From: Ptiloglossa arizonensis
Lineage: Eukaryota > Arthropoda > Insecta > Hymenoptera > Colletidae
Assembly (NCBI RefSeq): GCF_051014685.1
Contig: NW_027478899.1
Coordinates: 310,001-374,000 of the forward strand
Length of the DNA: 64,000 nucleotides
Direction: 5' to 3'
Part shown: positions 52,611 through 63,505 of the stretch, one piece after another
Numbering within the stretch: position 1 is the first letter of the stretch
Layout of the letters: the number at the start of each line of letters is the position of its first letter
Position numbers and translations under genes: made by a program
The notes under the pieces: model-generated
The model's input: the letters and a program-made list of their open reading frames with translations, nothing else
The model's database searches: none
Told to the model about the DNA's origin: nothing

Positions 52611-53880
52611 TCAAAATTTCGCAGTTCTGATGCTCGAAACGAATAACTAGAACGGACTAGGGGAAAAGTACGCATACCGTTGTAATCGGGCGAGTTTCTA
52701 CTTTCAGATGCAACAGAAGTTTTGCGGATTGGTCAATCCGTTCGCGATATATGGCTGTTTGGATGTATAAAACACTTGAGAAACACAAAATTTTCGCAGT
52801 TCTGATGCTCGAAACGAATAACTAGAGCGGCCTAGGGGAAAAGTACGCATACCGTTGTAATCGGGCGAGTTTCTACTTTCAGATGCATCAGAAATTTTGC
52901 GGATTGGTCAATCCATTCGCGAGATATGGCAGTTTGGAGGTAAGAAACGCTTGAGAAACTCAAAATTTTCGCAGTTCTGATGCTCGAAACGAATAACTAG
53001 AACGGCCTAGGGGAAAAGTACGCACACCGTTGTAATCGGGCGAGTTTCTACTTTCAGATGCAACAGAAATTTTGCGGATTGGTCAATCCGTTCGCGAGAT
53101 GTGGCAGTTTGTAGGTAAGAAACGCTTGAGAAACTCAAAATTTTCGCAGTTCTGATGCTCAAAAGGAATAACTAGAACGGCCTAGGGGAAAAGTACGCAT
53201 ACCGTTGTAATCGGGCGAGTCTCTGCTTTCAGATGCAACCGAAATTTTGCGGATTGGTCAATCCGTTCGCGAGATATGGCAGTTTGGAGGTAAGAAACGC
53301 TTGAGAAACTCAAAATTTTCGCAGTTCTGATGCTCGACAAGCATAACTAGAACGGTCTAGGGGAAAAGTACGCATACCGTTGTAATCGGGCGACTTTCTA
53401 CTTTCAGTTGCAACAGAAATTTTGCGGATTGGTCAATCCGTTCGCGAGATGTGGCAGTTTGTAGGTAAGAAACGCTTGAGAAACTCAAAATTTTCGCAGT
53501 TCTGATGCTCAAAAGGAATAACTAGAACGGCCAAGGGGAAAAGTACACATACCGTTTCAATTGGGCGAGTTTGTACTTTCAGATGCAACAGAAATTTTGC
53601 GCATTGGTCAATCCGTTCGCGAGATATGGCAGTTTGGAGGTAAGAAACGCTTGAGAAACTCAAACTCAAAATTTTCGCAGTTCTGCTGCTCGAAACGAAT
53701 AACTAGAACGGCCTAGGGGAAAAGTACGCATACCGTTGTAATCGGGCGAGTTTCTACTTTCAGATGCAACAGAAATTTTGCGGATTAGTCAATCCGTTCG
53801 CGAGATATGGCAGTTTGGAGGTAAGAAACGCTTGAGAAACTCAAAATTTTCGCAGTTCTGATGCTCGAAACGAATAACTA
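52610..53880 (+). repeat. Transition stretch with unusual indels and first right-arm variants
   Basis: Seven or so monomers. There is a 1-bp deletion in CTCAAAATTTCGC (52,612-52,622), a 6-bp duplication CTCAAACTCAAA (53,659-53,670), GCGATATATGG at 52,744, and the first two GATGTGGCAG...CTCAAAAGGAATAAC monomers, 349-350 bp apart (53,159 and 53,508). It separates the 11/13-mer block from the 5- to 7-mer blocks and is the most length-variable part of the array. Confidence 0.7.
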
Positions 53881-55470
53881 GAACGGACTAGGGGAAAGTA
53901 CGCATACCGTTGTAATCGGGCGAGTTTCTACTTTCAGATGCAACAGAAATTATGCGGATTGGTCAATCCGTTCGCGAGATATGGCAGTTTGGAGGTAAGA
54001 AACGCTTGAGAAACTCAAAATTTTCGCAGTTCTGATGCTCGAAACGAATAACTAGAACGGCCTAGGGGAAAAGTACGCATACCGTTGTAATCGGGCGAGT
54101 TTCTACTTTCAGATGCAACAGAAATGTTGCGGCTTAGTCAATCCGTTCGCGAGATATGGCAGTTTGGATGTAAGAAACGCTTGAGAAACTCAAAATTTTC
54201 GCAGTTCTGATGCTCGACAAGCATAACTAGAACGGTCTAGGGGAAAAGTACGCATACCGTTGTAATCGGGCGAGTATCTACTTTCAGATGCAACAGAAAT
54301 TTTGCGGATTGGTCAATCCGTTCGCGAGATATGGCAGTTTGGAAGTAAGAAACGCTTGAGAAACTCAAAATTTTCGAAGTTCTGATGCTCGAAACGAATA
54401 ACTAGAACGGCCTAGGGGAAAAGTACGCATGCCGTTGTAATCGGGCGAGTTTCTACTTTCAGATGCAACAGAAATTTTGCGGATTAGTCAATCCGTTCGC
54501 GAGATATGGCAGTTTGGAGGTAAGAAACGCTTGAGAAACTCAAAATTTTCGCAGTTCTGATGCTCGACAAGCATAACTAGAACGGTCTAGGGGAAAAGTA
54601 CGCATACCGTTGTAATCGGGCGACTTTCTACTTTCAGATGCAACAGAAATTTTGCGGATTGGTCAATCCGTTCGCGAGATGTGGCAGTTTGTAGGTAAGA
54701 AACGCTTCAGAAACTCAAAATTTTCGCAGTTCTGATGCTCGAAACGAATAACTAGAACGGACTAGGGGAAAGTACGCATACCGTTGTAATCGGGCGAGTT
54801 TCTACTTTCAGATGCAACAGAAATTATGCGGATTGGTCAATCCGTTCGCGAGATATGGCAGTTTGGAGGTAAGAAACGCTTGAGAAACTCAAAATTTTCG
54901 CAGTTCTGATGCTCGAAACGAATAACTAGAACGGCCTAGGGGAAAAGTACGCATACCGTTGTAATCGGGCGAGTTTCTACTTTCAGATGCAACAGAAATG
55001 TTGCGGCTTAGTCAATCCGTTCGCGAGATATGGCAGTTTGGATGTAAGAAACGCTTGAGAAACTCAAAATTTTCGCAGTTCTGATGCTCGACAAGCATAA
55101 CTAGAACGGTCTAGGGGAAAAGTACGCATACCGTTGTAATCGGGCGAGTATCTACTTTCAGATGCAACAGAAATTTTGCGGATTGGTCAATCCGTTCGCG
55201 AGATATGGCAGTTTGGAAGTAAGAAACGCTTGAGAGACTCAAAATTTTCGAAGTTCTGATGCTCGAAACGAATAACTAGAACGGCCTAGGGGAAAAGTAC
55301 GCATGCCGTTGTAAACGGGCGAGTTTCTACTTTCAGATGCAACAGAAATTTTGCGGATTAGTCAATCCGTTCGCGAGATATGGCAGTTTGGAGGTAAGAA
55401 ACGCTTGAGAAACTCAAAATTTTCGCAGTTCTGATGCTCGACAAGCATAACTAGAACCGTCTAGGGGAAA
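53880..55470 (+). repeat. 5-mer duplication (offset 874 bp)
   Basis: ACTAGGGGAAAGTACG (1-bp deletion), ATTATGCGG, AATGTTGCGGC, GCGAGTATCTAC, TTTTCGAAG and ACGCATGCCG occur in that order from 53,887 and again from 54,761. The offset is 874 bp because each copy contains one 174-bp monomer. Differences include GAGAAACTC versus GAGAGACTC and GTAATCGGG versus GTAAACGGG. Confidence 0.82.
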
Positions 55471-55749
55471 AGTACGCATACCGTTGTAATCGGGCGAGTT
55501 TCTACTTTCAGATGCAACAGAAATTTTGCGGATTGGTCAATCCGTTCGCGAGATATGGCAGTTTGTAGGTAAGAAACGCTTGAGAAACTCAACATTTTCG
55601 CAGTTCTGATGCTCGAAACGAATAACTAGAACGGCCTAGGGGAAAAGTACGCATACCGTTGTAATCGGGCGAGTTTCTAGTTTCAGATGCATCAGAAATT
55701 TTGCGGATTAGTCAATCCGTTCGCGAGATATGGCAGTTTGGAGGTAAGA

Positions 55750-57860
55750 AACGCTTGAGAAACTCAAAATTTTCGCAGTTCTGATGCTCGACAAGCATAA
55801 CTAGAACGGTCTAGGGGAAAAGTACGCATACCGTTGTAATCGGGCGACTTTCTACTTTCAGATGCAACAGAAATTTTGCGGATTGGTCAATCCGTTCGCG
55901 AGATGTGGCAGTTTGTAGGTAAGAAACGCTTCAGAAACTCAAAATTTTCGCAGTTCTGATGCTCAAAAGGAATAACTAGAACGGCCTAGGGGAAAAGTAC
56001 GCATACCGTTTTAATCGGGCGAGTCTCTGCTTTCAGATGCAACAGAAATTTTGCGGATTGGTCAATCCGTTCGCGAGATATGGCAGTTTGGAAGTAAGAA
56101 ACGCTTGAGAAACTCAAAATTTTCGCAGTTCTGATGCTCGAAACGAATAACTAGAACGGCCTAGGGGAAAAGTACGCATGCCGTTGTAATCGGGCGAGTT
56201 TCTACTTTCAGATGCAACAGAAATTTTGCGGATTGGTCAATCCGTTCGCGAGATATGGCAGTTTGGAGGTAAGAAACGCTTGAGAAACTCAAAATTTTCG
56301 CAGTTCTGATGCTCGAAACGAATAACTAGAACGGACTAGGGTAAAAGTACGCATACCGTTGTAATCGGGCGAGTTTCTACTTTCAGATGCAACAGAAATT
56401 TCGCGGATTGGTCAATCCGTTCGCGAGATATGGCAGATTGGAAGTAAGAAACGCTTGAGAAACTCAAAATTTTCGCAGTTCTGATGCTCGAAACGTATAA
56501 CTAGAACGGCCTAGGGGAAAAGCTCGCATACCGTTGTAATCGGGCGAGTTTCTACTTTCAGATGCAACAGAAATTTTGCGGATTGGTCAATCCGTTCGCG
56601 GGATATGGCAGATTGGAAGTAAGAAACGCTTGAGAAACTCAAAATTTTCGCAGTTCTGATGCTCGAAACGTATAACTAGAACGGCCTAGGGGAAAAGCAC
56701 GCATACCGTTGTAATCGGGCGAGTTTCTACTTTCAGATGCAACAGAAATTTTGCGGATTAGTCAATCCGTTCGCGAGATATCGCAGATTGGAAGTAAGAA
56801 ACGCTTGAGAAACTCAAAATTTTCGCAGTTCTGATGCTCGACAAGCATAACTAGAACGGTCTAGGGGAAAAGTACGCATACCGTTGTAATCGGGCGACTT
56901 TCTACTTTCAGATGCAACAGAAATTTTGCGGATTGGTCAATCCGTTCGCGAGATGTGGCAGTTTGTAGGTAAGAAACGCTTCAGAAACTCAAAATTTTCG
57001 CAGTTCTGATGCTCAAAAGGAATAACTAGAACGGCCTAGGGGAAAAGTACGCATACCGTTTTAATCGGGCGAGTCTCTGCTTTCAGATGCAACAGAAATT
57101 TTGCGGATTGGTCAATCCGTTCGCGAGATATGGCAGTTTGGAAGTAAGAAACGCTTGAGAAACTCAAAATTTTCGCAGTTCTGATGCTCGAAACGAATAA
57201 CTAGAACGGCCTAGGGGAAAAGTACGCATGCCGTTGTAATCGGGCGAGTTTCTACTTTCAGATGCAACAGAAATTTTGCGGATTGGTCAATCCGTTCGCG
57301 AGATATGGCAGTTTGGAGGTAAGAAACGCTTGAGAAACTCAAAATTTTCGCAGTTCTGATGCTCGAAACGAATAACTAGAACGGACTAGGGTAAAAGTAC
57401 GCATACCGTTGTAATCGGGCGAGTTTCTACTTTCAGATGCAACAGAAATTTCGCGGATTGGTCAATCCGTTCGCGAGATATGGCAGATTGGAAGTAAGAA
57501 ACGCTTGAGAAACTCAAAATTTTCGCAGTTCTGATGCTCGAAACGTATAACTAGAACGGCCTAGGGGAAAAGCTCGCATACCGTTGTAATCGGGCGAGTT
57601 TCTACTTTCAGATGCAACAGAAATTTTGCGGATTGGTCAATCCGTTCGCGGGATATGGCAGATTGGAAGTAAGAAACGCTTGAGAAACTCAAAATTTTCG
57701 CAGTTCTGATGCTCGAAACGTATAACTAGAACGGCCTAGGGGAAAAGCACGCATACCGTTGTAATCGGGCGAGTTTCTACTTTCAGATGCAACAGAAATT
57801 TTGCGGATTAGTCAATCCGTTCGCGAGATATCGCAGATTGGAAGTAAGAAACGCTTGAGA
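55750..57860 (+). repeat. 6-mer HOR (1,050 bp), two copies
   Basis: CGCTTCAGAAAC is at 55,927/56,977, CCGTTTTAATCGG at 56,008/57,058, ACGCATGCCG at 56,174/57,224, GGGTAAAAG, TTTCGCGGATT, AAGCTCGCATACC at 56,520/57,570, GCGGGATATGG, and TATCGCAGATTGG at 56,779/57,829. The copies look identical until AAACTCAAAA at 56,811 against AAACACAAAA at 57,861. Confidence 0.85.
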
Positions 57861-60840
57861 AACACAAAATTTTCGCAGTTCTGATGCTCGAAACGAATAA
57901 CTAGAACGGCCTAGGGGAAAAGTACGCATGCCGTTGTAATCGGGCGAGTTTCTACTTTCAGATGCAACAGAAATTTTGCGGATTGGTCAATCCGTTCGCG
58001 AGAAATGGCAGTTTGGAGGTAAGAAACGCTTGAGAAACTCAAAATTTTCGCAGTTCTGATGCTCGAAACGAATAACTAGAACGGCCTAGGGGAAAAGTAC
58101 GCATACCGTTGTAATCGGGTGAGTTTCTACTTTCAGATGCAACAGAAATTTTGCGGATTGGTCAAACCGTTCGCGAGATGTGGCAGTTTGTAGGTAAGAA
58201 ACGCTTGAGAAACTCAAAATTTTCGCAGTTTTGATGCTCAAAAGGAATAACTAGAACGGCCTAGGGGAAAAGTACGCATACCGTTGTAATCGGGCGAGTC
58301 TCTGCTTTCAGATGCAACAGAAATTTTGCGGATTGGTCAATCCGTTCGCGAGATATGGCAGTATTGGAGGTAAGAAACGCTTGAGAAACTCAAAATTTTC
58401 GCAGTTCTGATGCTCGAGAAGCATAACTAGGACGGTCTAGGGGAAAAGTACGCATACCGTTGTAATCGGGCGACTTTCTACTTTCAGATGCAACAGAAAT
58501 TTTGCGGATTGGTCAATCCGTTCGCGAGATGTGGCAGTTTGTAGGTAAGAAACGCTTGAGAAACTCAAAATTTTCGCAGTTCTGATGCTCAAAAGGAATA
58601 ACTAGAACGGCCTAGGGGAAAAGTACGCATACCGTTTCAATTGGGCGAGTTTCTACTTTCAGATGCAACAGGAATTTTGCGCATTGGTCAATCCGTTCGC
58701 GAGATATGGCAGTTTGGAGGTAAGAAACGCTTGAGAAACTCATCATTTTCGCAGTTCTGATGCTCGAAACGTATAACTAGAACGGCCTAGGGGAAAAGCA
58801 CGCATACCGTTGTAATCGGGCGAGTTTCTACTTTCAGATGCAACAGAAATTTTGCGGATTAGTCAATCCGTTCGCGAGATATCGCAGATTGGAAGTAAGA
58901 AACGCTTGAGAAACACAAAATTTTCGCAGTTCTGATGCTCGAAACGAATAACTAGAACGGCCTAGGGGAAGAGTACGCATGCCGTTGTAATCGGGCGAGT
59001 TTCTACTTTCAGATGCAACAGAAATTTTGCGGATTGGTCAATCCGTTCGCGAGAAATGGCAGTTTGGAGGTAAGAAACGCTTGAGAAACTCAAAATGTTC
59101 GCAGTTCTGATGCTCGAAACGAATAACTAGAACGGCCTAGGGGAAAAGTACGCATACCGTTGTAATCGGGTGAGTTTCTACTTTCAGATGCAACAGAAAT
59201 TTTGCGGATTGGTCAAACCGTTCGCGAGATGTGGCAGTTTGTAGGTAAGAAACGCTTGAGAAACTCAAAATTTTCGCAGTTTTGATGCTCAAAAGGAATA
59301 ACTAGAACGGCCTAGGGGAAAAGTACGCATACCGTTGTAATCGGGCGAGTCTCTGCTTTCAGATGCAACAGAAATTTTGCGGATTGGTCAATCCGTTCGC
59401 GAGATATGGCAGTTTGGAGGTAAGAAACGCTTGAGAAACTCAAAATTTTCGCAGTTCTGATGCTCGAGAAGCATAACTAGGACGGTCTAGGGGAAAAGTA
59501 CGCATACCGTTGTAATCGGGCGACTTTCTACTTTCAGATGCAACAGAAATTTTGCGGATTGGTCAATCCGTTCGCGAGATGTGGCAGTTTGTAGGTAAGA
59601 AACGCTTGAGAAACTCAAAATTTTCGCAGTTCTGATGCTCAAAAGGAATAACTAGAACGGCCTAGGGGAAAAGTACGCATACCGTTTCAATTGGGCGAGT
59701 TTCTACTTTCAGATGCAACAGGAATTTTGCGCATTGGTCAATCCGTTCGCGAGATATGGCAGTTTGGAGGTAAGAAACGCTTGAGAAACTCAACATTTTC
59801 GCAGTTCTGATGCTCGAAACGTATAACTAGAACGGCCTAGGGGAAAAGCACGCATACCGTTGTAATCGGGCGAGTTTCTACTTTCAGATGCAACAGAAAT
59901 TTTGCGGATTAGTCAATCCGTTCGCGAGATATCGCAGATTGGAAGTAAGAAACGCTTGAGAAACACAAAATTTTCGCAGTTCTGATGCTCGAAACGAATA
60001 ACTAGAACGGCCTAGGGGAAGAGTACGCATGCCGTTGTAATCGGGCGAGTTTCTACTTTCAGATGCAACAGAAATTTTGCGGATTGGTCAATCCGTTCGC
60101 GAGAAATGGCAGTTTGGAGGTAAGAAACGCTTGAGAAACTCAAAATGTTCGCAGTTCTGATGCTCGAAACGAATAACTAGAACGGCCTAGGGGAAAAGTA
60201 CGCATACCGTTGTAATCGGGTGAGTTTCTACTTTCAGATGCAACAGAAATTTTGCGGATTGGTCAAACCGTTCGCGAGATGTGGCAGTTTGTAGGTAAGA
60301 AACGCTTGAGAAACTCAAAATTTTCGCAGTTTTGATGCTCAAAAGGAATAACTAGAACGGCCTAGGGGAAAAGTACGCATACCGTTGTAATCGGGCGAGT
60401 CTCTGCTTTCAGATGCAACAGAAATTTTGCGGATTGGTCAATCCGTTCGCGAGATATGGCAGTTTGGAGGTAAGAAACGCTTGAGAAACTCAAAATTTTC
60501 GCAGTTCTGATGCTCGAGAAGCATAACTAGGACGGTCTAGGGGAAAAGTACGCATACCGTTGTAATCGGGCGACTTTCTACTTTCAGATGCAACAGAAAT
60601 TTTGCGGATTGGTCAATCCGTTCGCGAGATGTGGCAGTTTGTAGGTAAGAAACGCTTGAGAAACTCAAAATTTTCGCAGTTCTGATGCTCAAGAGGAATA
60701 ACTAGAACGGCCTAGGGGAAAAGTACGCATACCGTTTCAATTGGGCGAGTTTCTACTTTCAGATGCAACAGGAATTTTGGGCATTGGTCAATCCGTTCGC
60801 GAGATATGGCAGTTTGGAGGTAAGAAACGCTTGAGAAACT
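57715..60840 (+). repeat. 6-mer HOR (1,050 bp), three copies
   Basis: CGAAACGTATAAC begins copies at 57,715, 58,766 and 59,816. Each holds AAAGCACGC, TATCGCAGATTGG, GCATGCCG, GAGAAATGGC, GGGTGAG, GTCAAACCG, TTTTGATGCTC, GTCTCTGC, GAGAAGCATAACTAGG, GCGACTTTC and TTTCAATTGGGCG. The first interval is 1,051 bp because of one extra base in GGCAGTATTGG (58,360). The shared TATCGCAGATTGG joins it to the 6-mer block at 55.7-57.9 kb. The third copy ends at TTCAGATGCACG (60,856). Confidence 0.87.
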
Positions 60841-60969
60841 CAAAATTTTCGCAGTTCAGATGCACGAAACGAATAACTAGAACGGCCTAGGGGAAAAGTA
60901 CGCATACCGTTGTAATCGGGCGAGTTTCTACTTTCAGATGCAACAGAAATTTTGCGGATTAGTCAATCC

Positions 60970-63505
60970 GTTCGCGAGATATGGCAGTTTGGAGGTAAGA
61001 AACGCTTGAGAAACTCAAAATTTTCGCAGTTCTGATGCTCGAAACGAATAACTAGAACGGACTAGGGGAAAAGTACGCATACCGTTGTAATCGGGCGAGT
61101 TTCTACTTTCAGATGCAACAGAAATTATGCGGATTGGTCAATCCGTTCGCGAGATATGGCAGTTTGGAGGTAGGAAACGCTTGAGAAACTCAAAATTTTC
61201 GAAGTTCTGATGCTCGAAACGAATAACTAGAACGGCCTAGGGGAAAAGTACGCATGCCGTTGTAATCGGCCGAGTTTCTACTTTCAGATGCAACAGAAAT
61301 TTTGCGGATTAGTCAATCCGTTCGCGAGATATGGCAGTTTGGAGGTAAGAAACGCTTGAGAAACTCAAAATTTTCGCAGTTCTGATGCTCGACAAGCATA
61401 ACTAGAACGGTCTAGGGGAAAAGTACGCATACCGTTGTAATCGGGCGAGTTTCTACTTTCAGATGCAACAGAAATTTTGCGGATTGGTCAATCCGTTCGC
61501 GAGATATGGCAGTTTGTAGGTAAGAAACGCTTGAGAAACTCAACATTTTCGCAGTTCTGATGCTCGAAACGAATAACTAGAACGGCCTAGGGGAAAAGTA
61601 CGCATACCGTTGTAATCGGGCGAGTTTCTAGTTTCAGATGCAACAGAAATTTTGCGGATTAGTCAATCCGTTCGCGAGATATGGCAGTTTGGAGGTAAGA
61701 AACGCTTGAAAAACTCAAAATTTTCGCAGTTCTGATGCTCGACAAGCATAACTAGGACGGTCTAGGGGAAAAGTACGCTTACCGTTGTAATCGGGCGACT
61801 TTCTACTTTCAGATGCAACAGAAATTTTGCGGATTGGTCAATCCGTTCGCGAGATGTGGCAGTTTGTAGGTAAGGAACGCTTGAGAAACTCAAAATTTTC
61901 GCAGTTCTGATGCTCAAAAGGAATAACTAGAACGGCCTAGGGGAAAAGTACGCATACCGTTGTAATCGGGCGAGTTTCTACTTTCAGATGCAACAGAAAT
62001 TTTGCGGATTAGTCAATCCGTTCGCGAGATATGGAAGTTTGGAGGTAAGAAACGCTTGAGAAACACAAAATTTTCGCAGTTCTGATGCTCGAAACGAATA
62101 ACTAGAACGGCCTAGGGGAAAAGTACGCATGCCGTTGTAATCGGGCGAGTTTCTACTTTCAGATGCAACAGAAATTTTGCGCATTGGTCAATCCGTTCGC
62201 GAGATATGGCAGTTTGGAGGTAAGAAACGCTTGAGAAACTCAAAATTTTCGCAGTTCTGATGCTCGAAACGAATAACTAGAACGGACTAGGGGAAAAGTA
62301 CGCATACCGTTGTAATCGGGCGAGTTTCTACTTTCAGATGCAACAGAAATTATGCGGATTGGTCAATCCGTTCGCGAGATATGGCAGTTTGGAGGTAAGA
62401 AACGCTTGAGAAACTCAAAATTTTCGAAGTTCTGATGCTCGAAACGAATAACTAGAACGGCCTAGGGGAAAAGTACGCATGCCGTTGTAATCGGCCGAGT
62501 TTCTACTTTCAGATGCAACAGAAATTTTGCGGATTAGTCAATCCGTTCGCGAGATATGGCAGTTTGGAGGTAAGAAACGCTTGAGAAACTCAAAATTTTC
62601 GCAGTTCTGATGCTCGACAAGCATAACTAGAACGGTCTAGGGGAAAAGTACGCATACCGTTGTAATCGGGCGAGTTTCTACTTTCAGATGCAACAGAAAT
62701 TTTGCGGATTGGTCAATCCGTTCGCGAGATATGGCAGTTTGTAGGTAAGAAACGCTTGAGAAACTCAACATTTTCGCAGTTCTGATGCTCGAAACGAATA
62801 ACTACATCGGCCTAGGGGAAAAGCACGCATACCGTTGTAATCGGGCGAGTTTCTAGTTTCAGATGCAACAGAAATTTTGCGGATTAGTCAATCCGTTCGC
62901 GAGATATGGCAGTTTGGAGGTAAGAAACGCTTGAAAAACTCAAAATTTTCGCAGTTCTGATGCTCGACAAGCATAACTAGAACGGTCTAGGGGAAAAGTA
63001 CGCTTACCGTTGTAATCGGGCGACTTTCTACTTTCAGATGCAACAGAAATTTTGCGGATTGGTCAATCCGTTCGCGAGATGTGGCAGTTTGTAGGTAAGG
63101 AACGCTTGAGAAACTCAAAATTTTCGCAGTTCTGATGCTCAAAAGGAATAACTAGAACGGCCTAGGGGAAAAGTACGCATACCGTTGTAATCGGGCGAGT
63201 TTCTACTTTCAGATGCAACAGAAATTTTGCGGATTAGTCAATCCGTTCGCGAGATATGGAAGTTTGGAGGTAAGAAACGCTTGAGAAACACAAAATTTTC
63301 GCAGTTCTGATGCTCGAAACGAATAACTAGAACGGCCTAGGGGAAAAGTACGCATGCCGTTGTAATCGGGCGAGTTTCTACTTTCAGATGCAACAGAAAT
63401 TTTGCGCATTGGTCAATCCGTTCGCGAGATATGGCAGTTTGGAGGTAAGAAACGCTTGAGAAACTCAAAATTTTCGCAGTTCTGATGCTCGAAACGAATA
63501 ACTAG
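60970..63505 (+). repeat. 7-mer HOR (1,225 bp), two copies
   Basis: ATTATGCGG at 61,125/62,350, TTTTCGAAG at 61,197/62,422, ATCGGCCGAG at 61,265/62,490, TTTCTAGTTTC, CTTGAAAAAC, ACGCTTACC, GTAAGGAACG, CTCAAAAGGAATAAC at 61,911/63,136 and GATATGGAAG at 62,027/63,252. Differences: GTAGGAAACG versus GTAAGAAACG and AACTAGAACGG versus AACTACATCGG. Confidence 0.85.

Noticed and set aside
769..63409. Dozens of open frames of 63-98 codons on both strands with near-identical translations
   Set aside because: They are readings of the satellite. The 175-bp unit shifts frame by one each monomer, so frames open and close in a fixed pattern and recur wherever the same three-monomer variants recur. The two strands overlap the same bases, and there is no unique sequence, no start context and no length beyond about 1.7 monomers.
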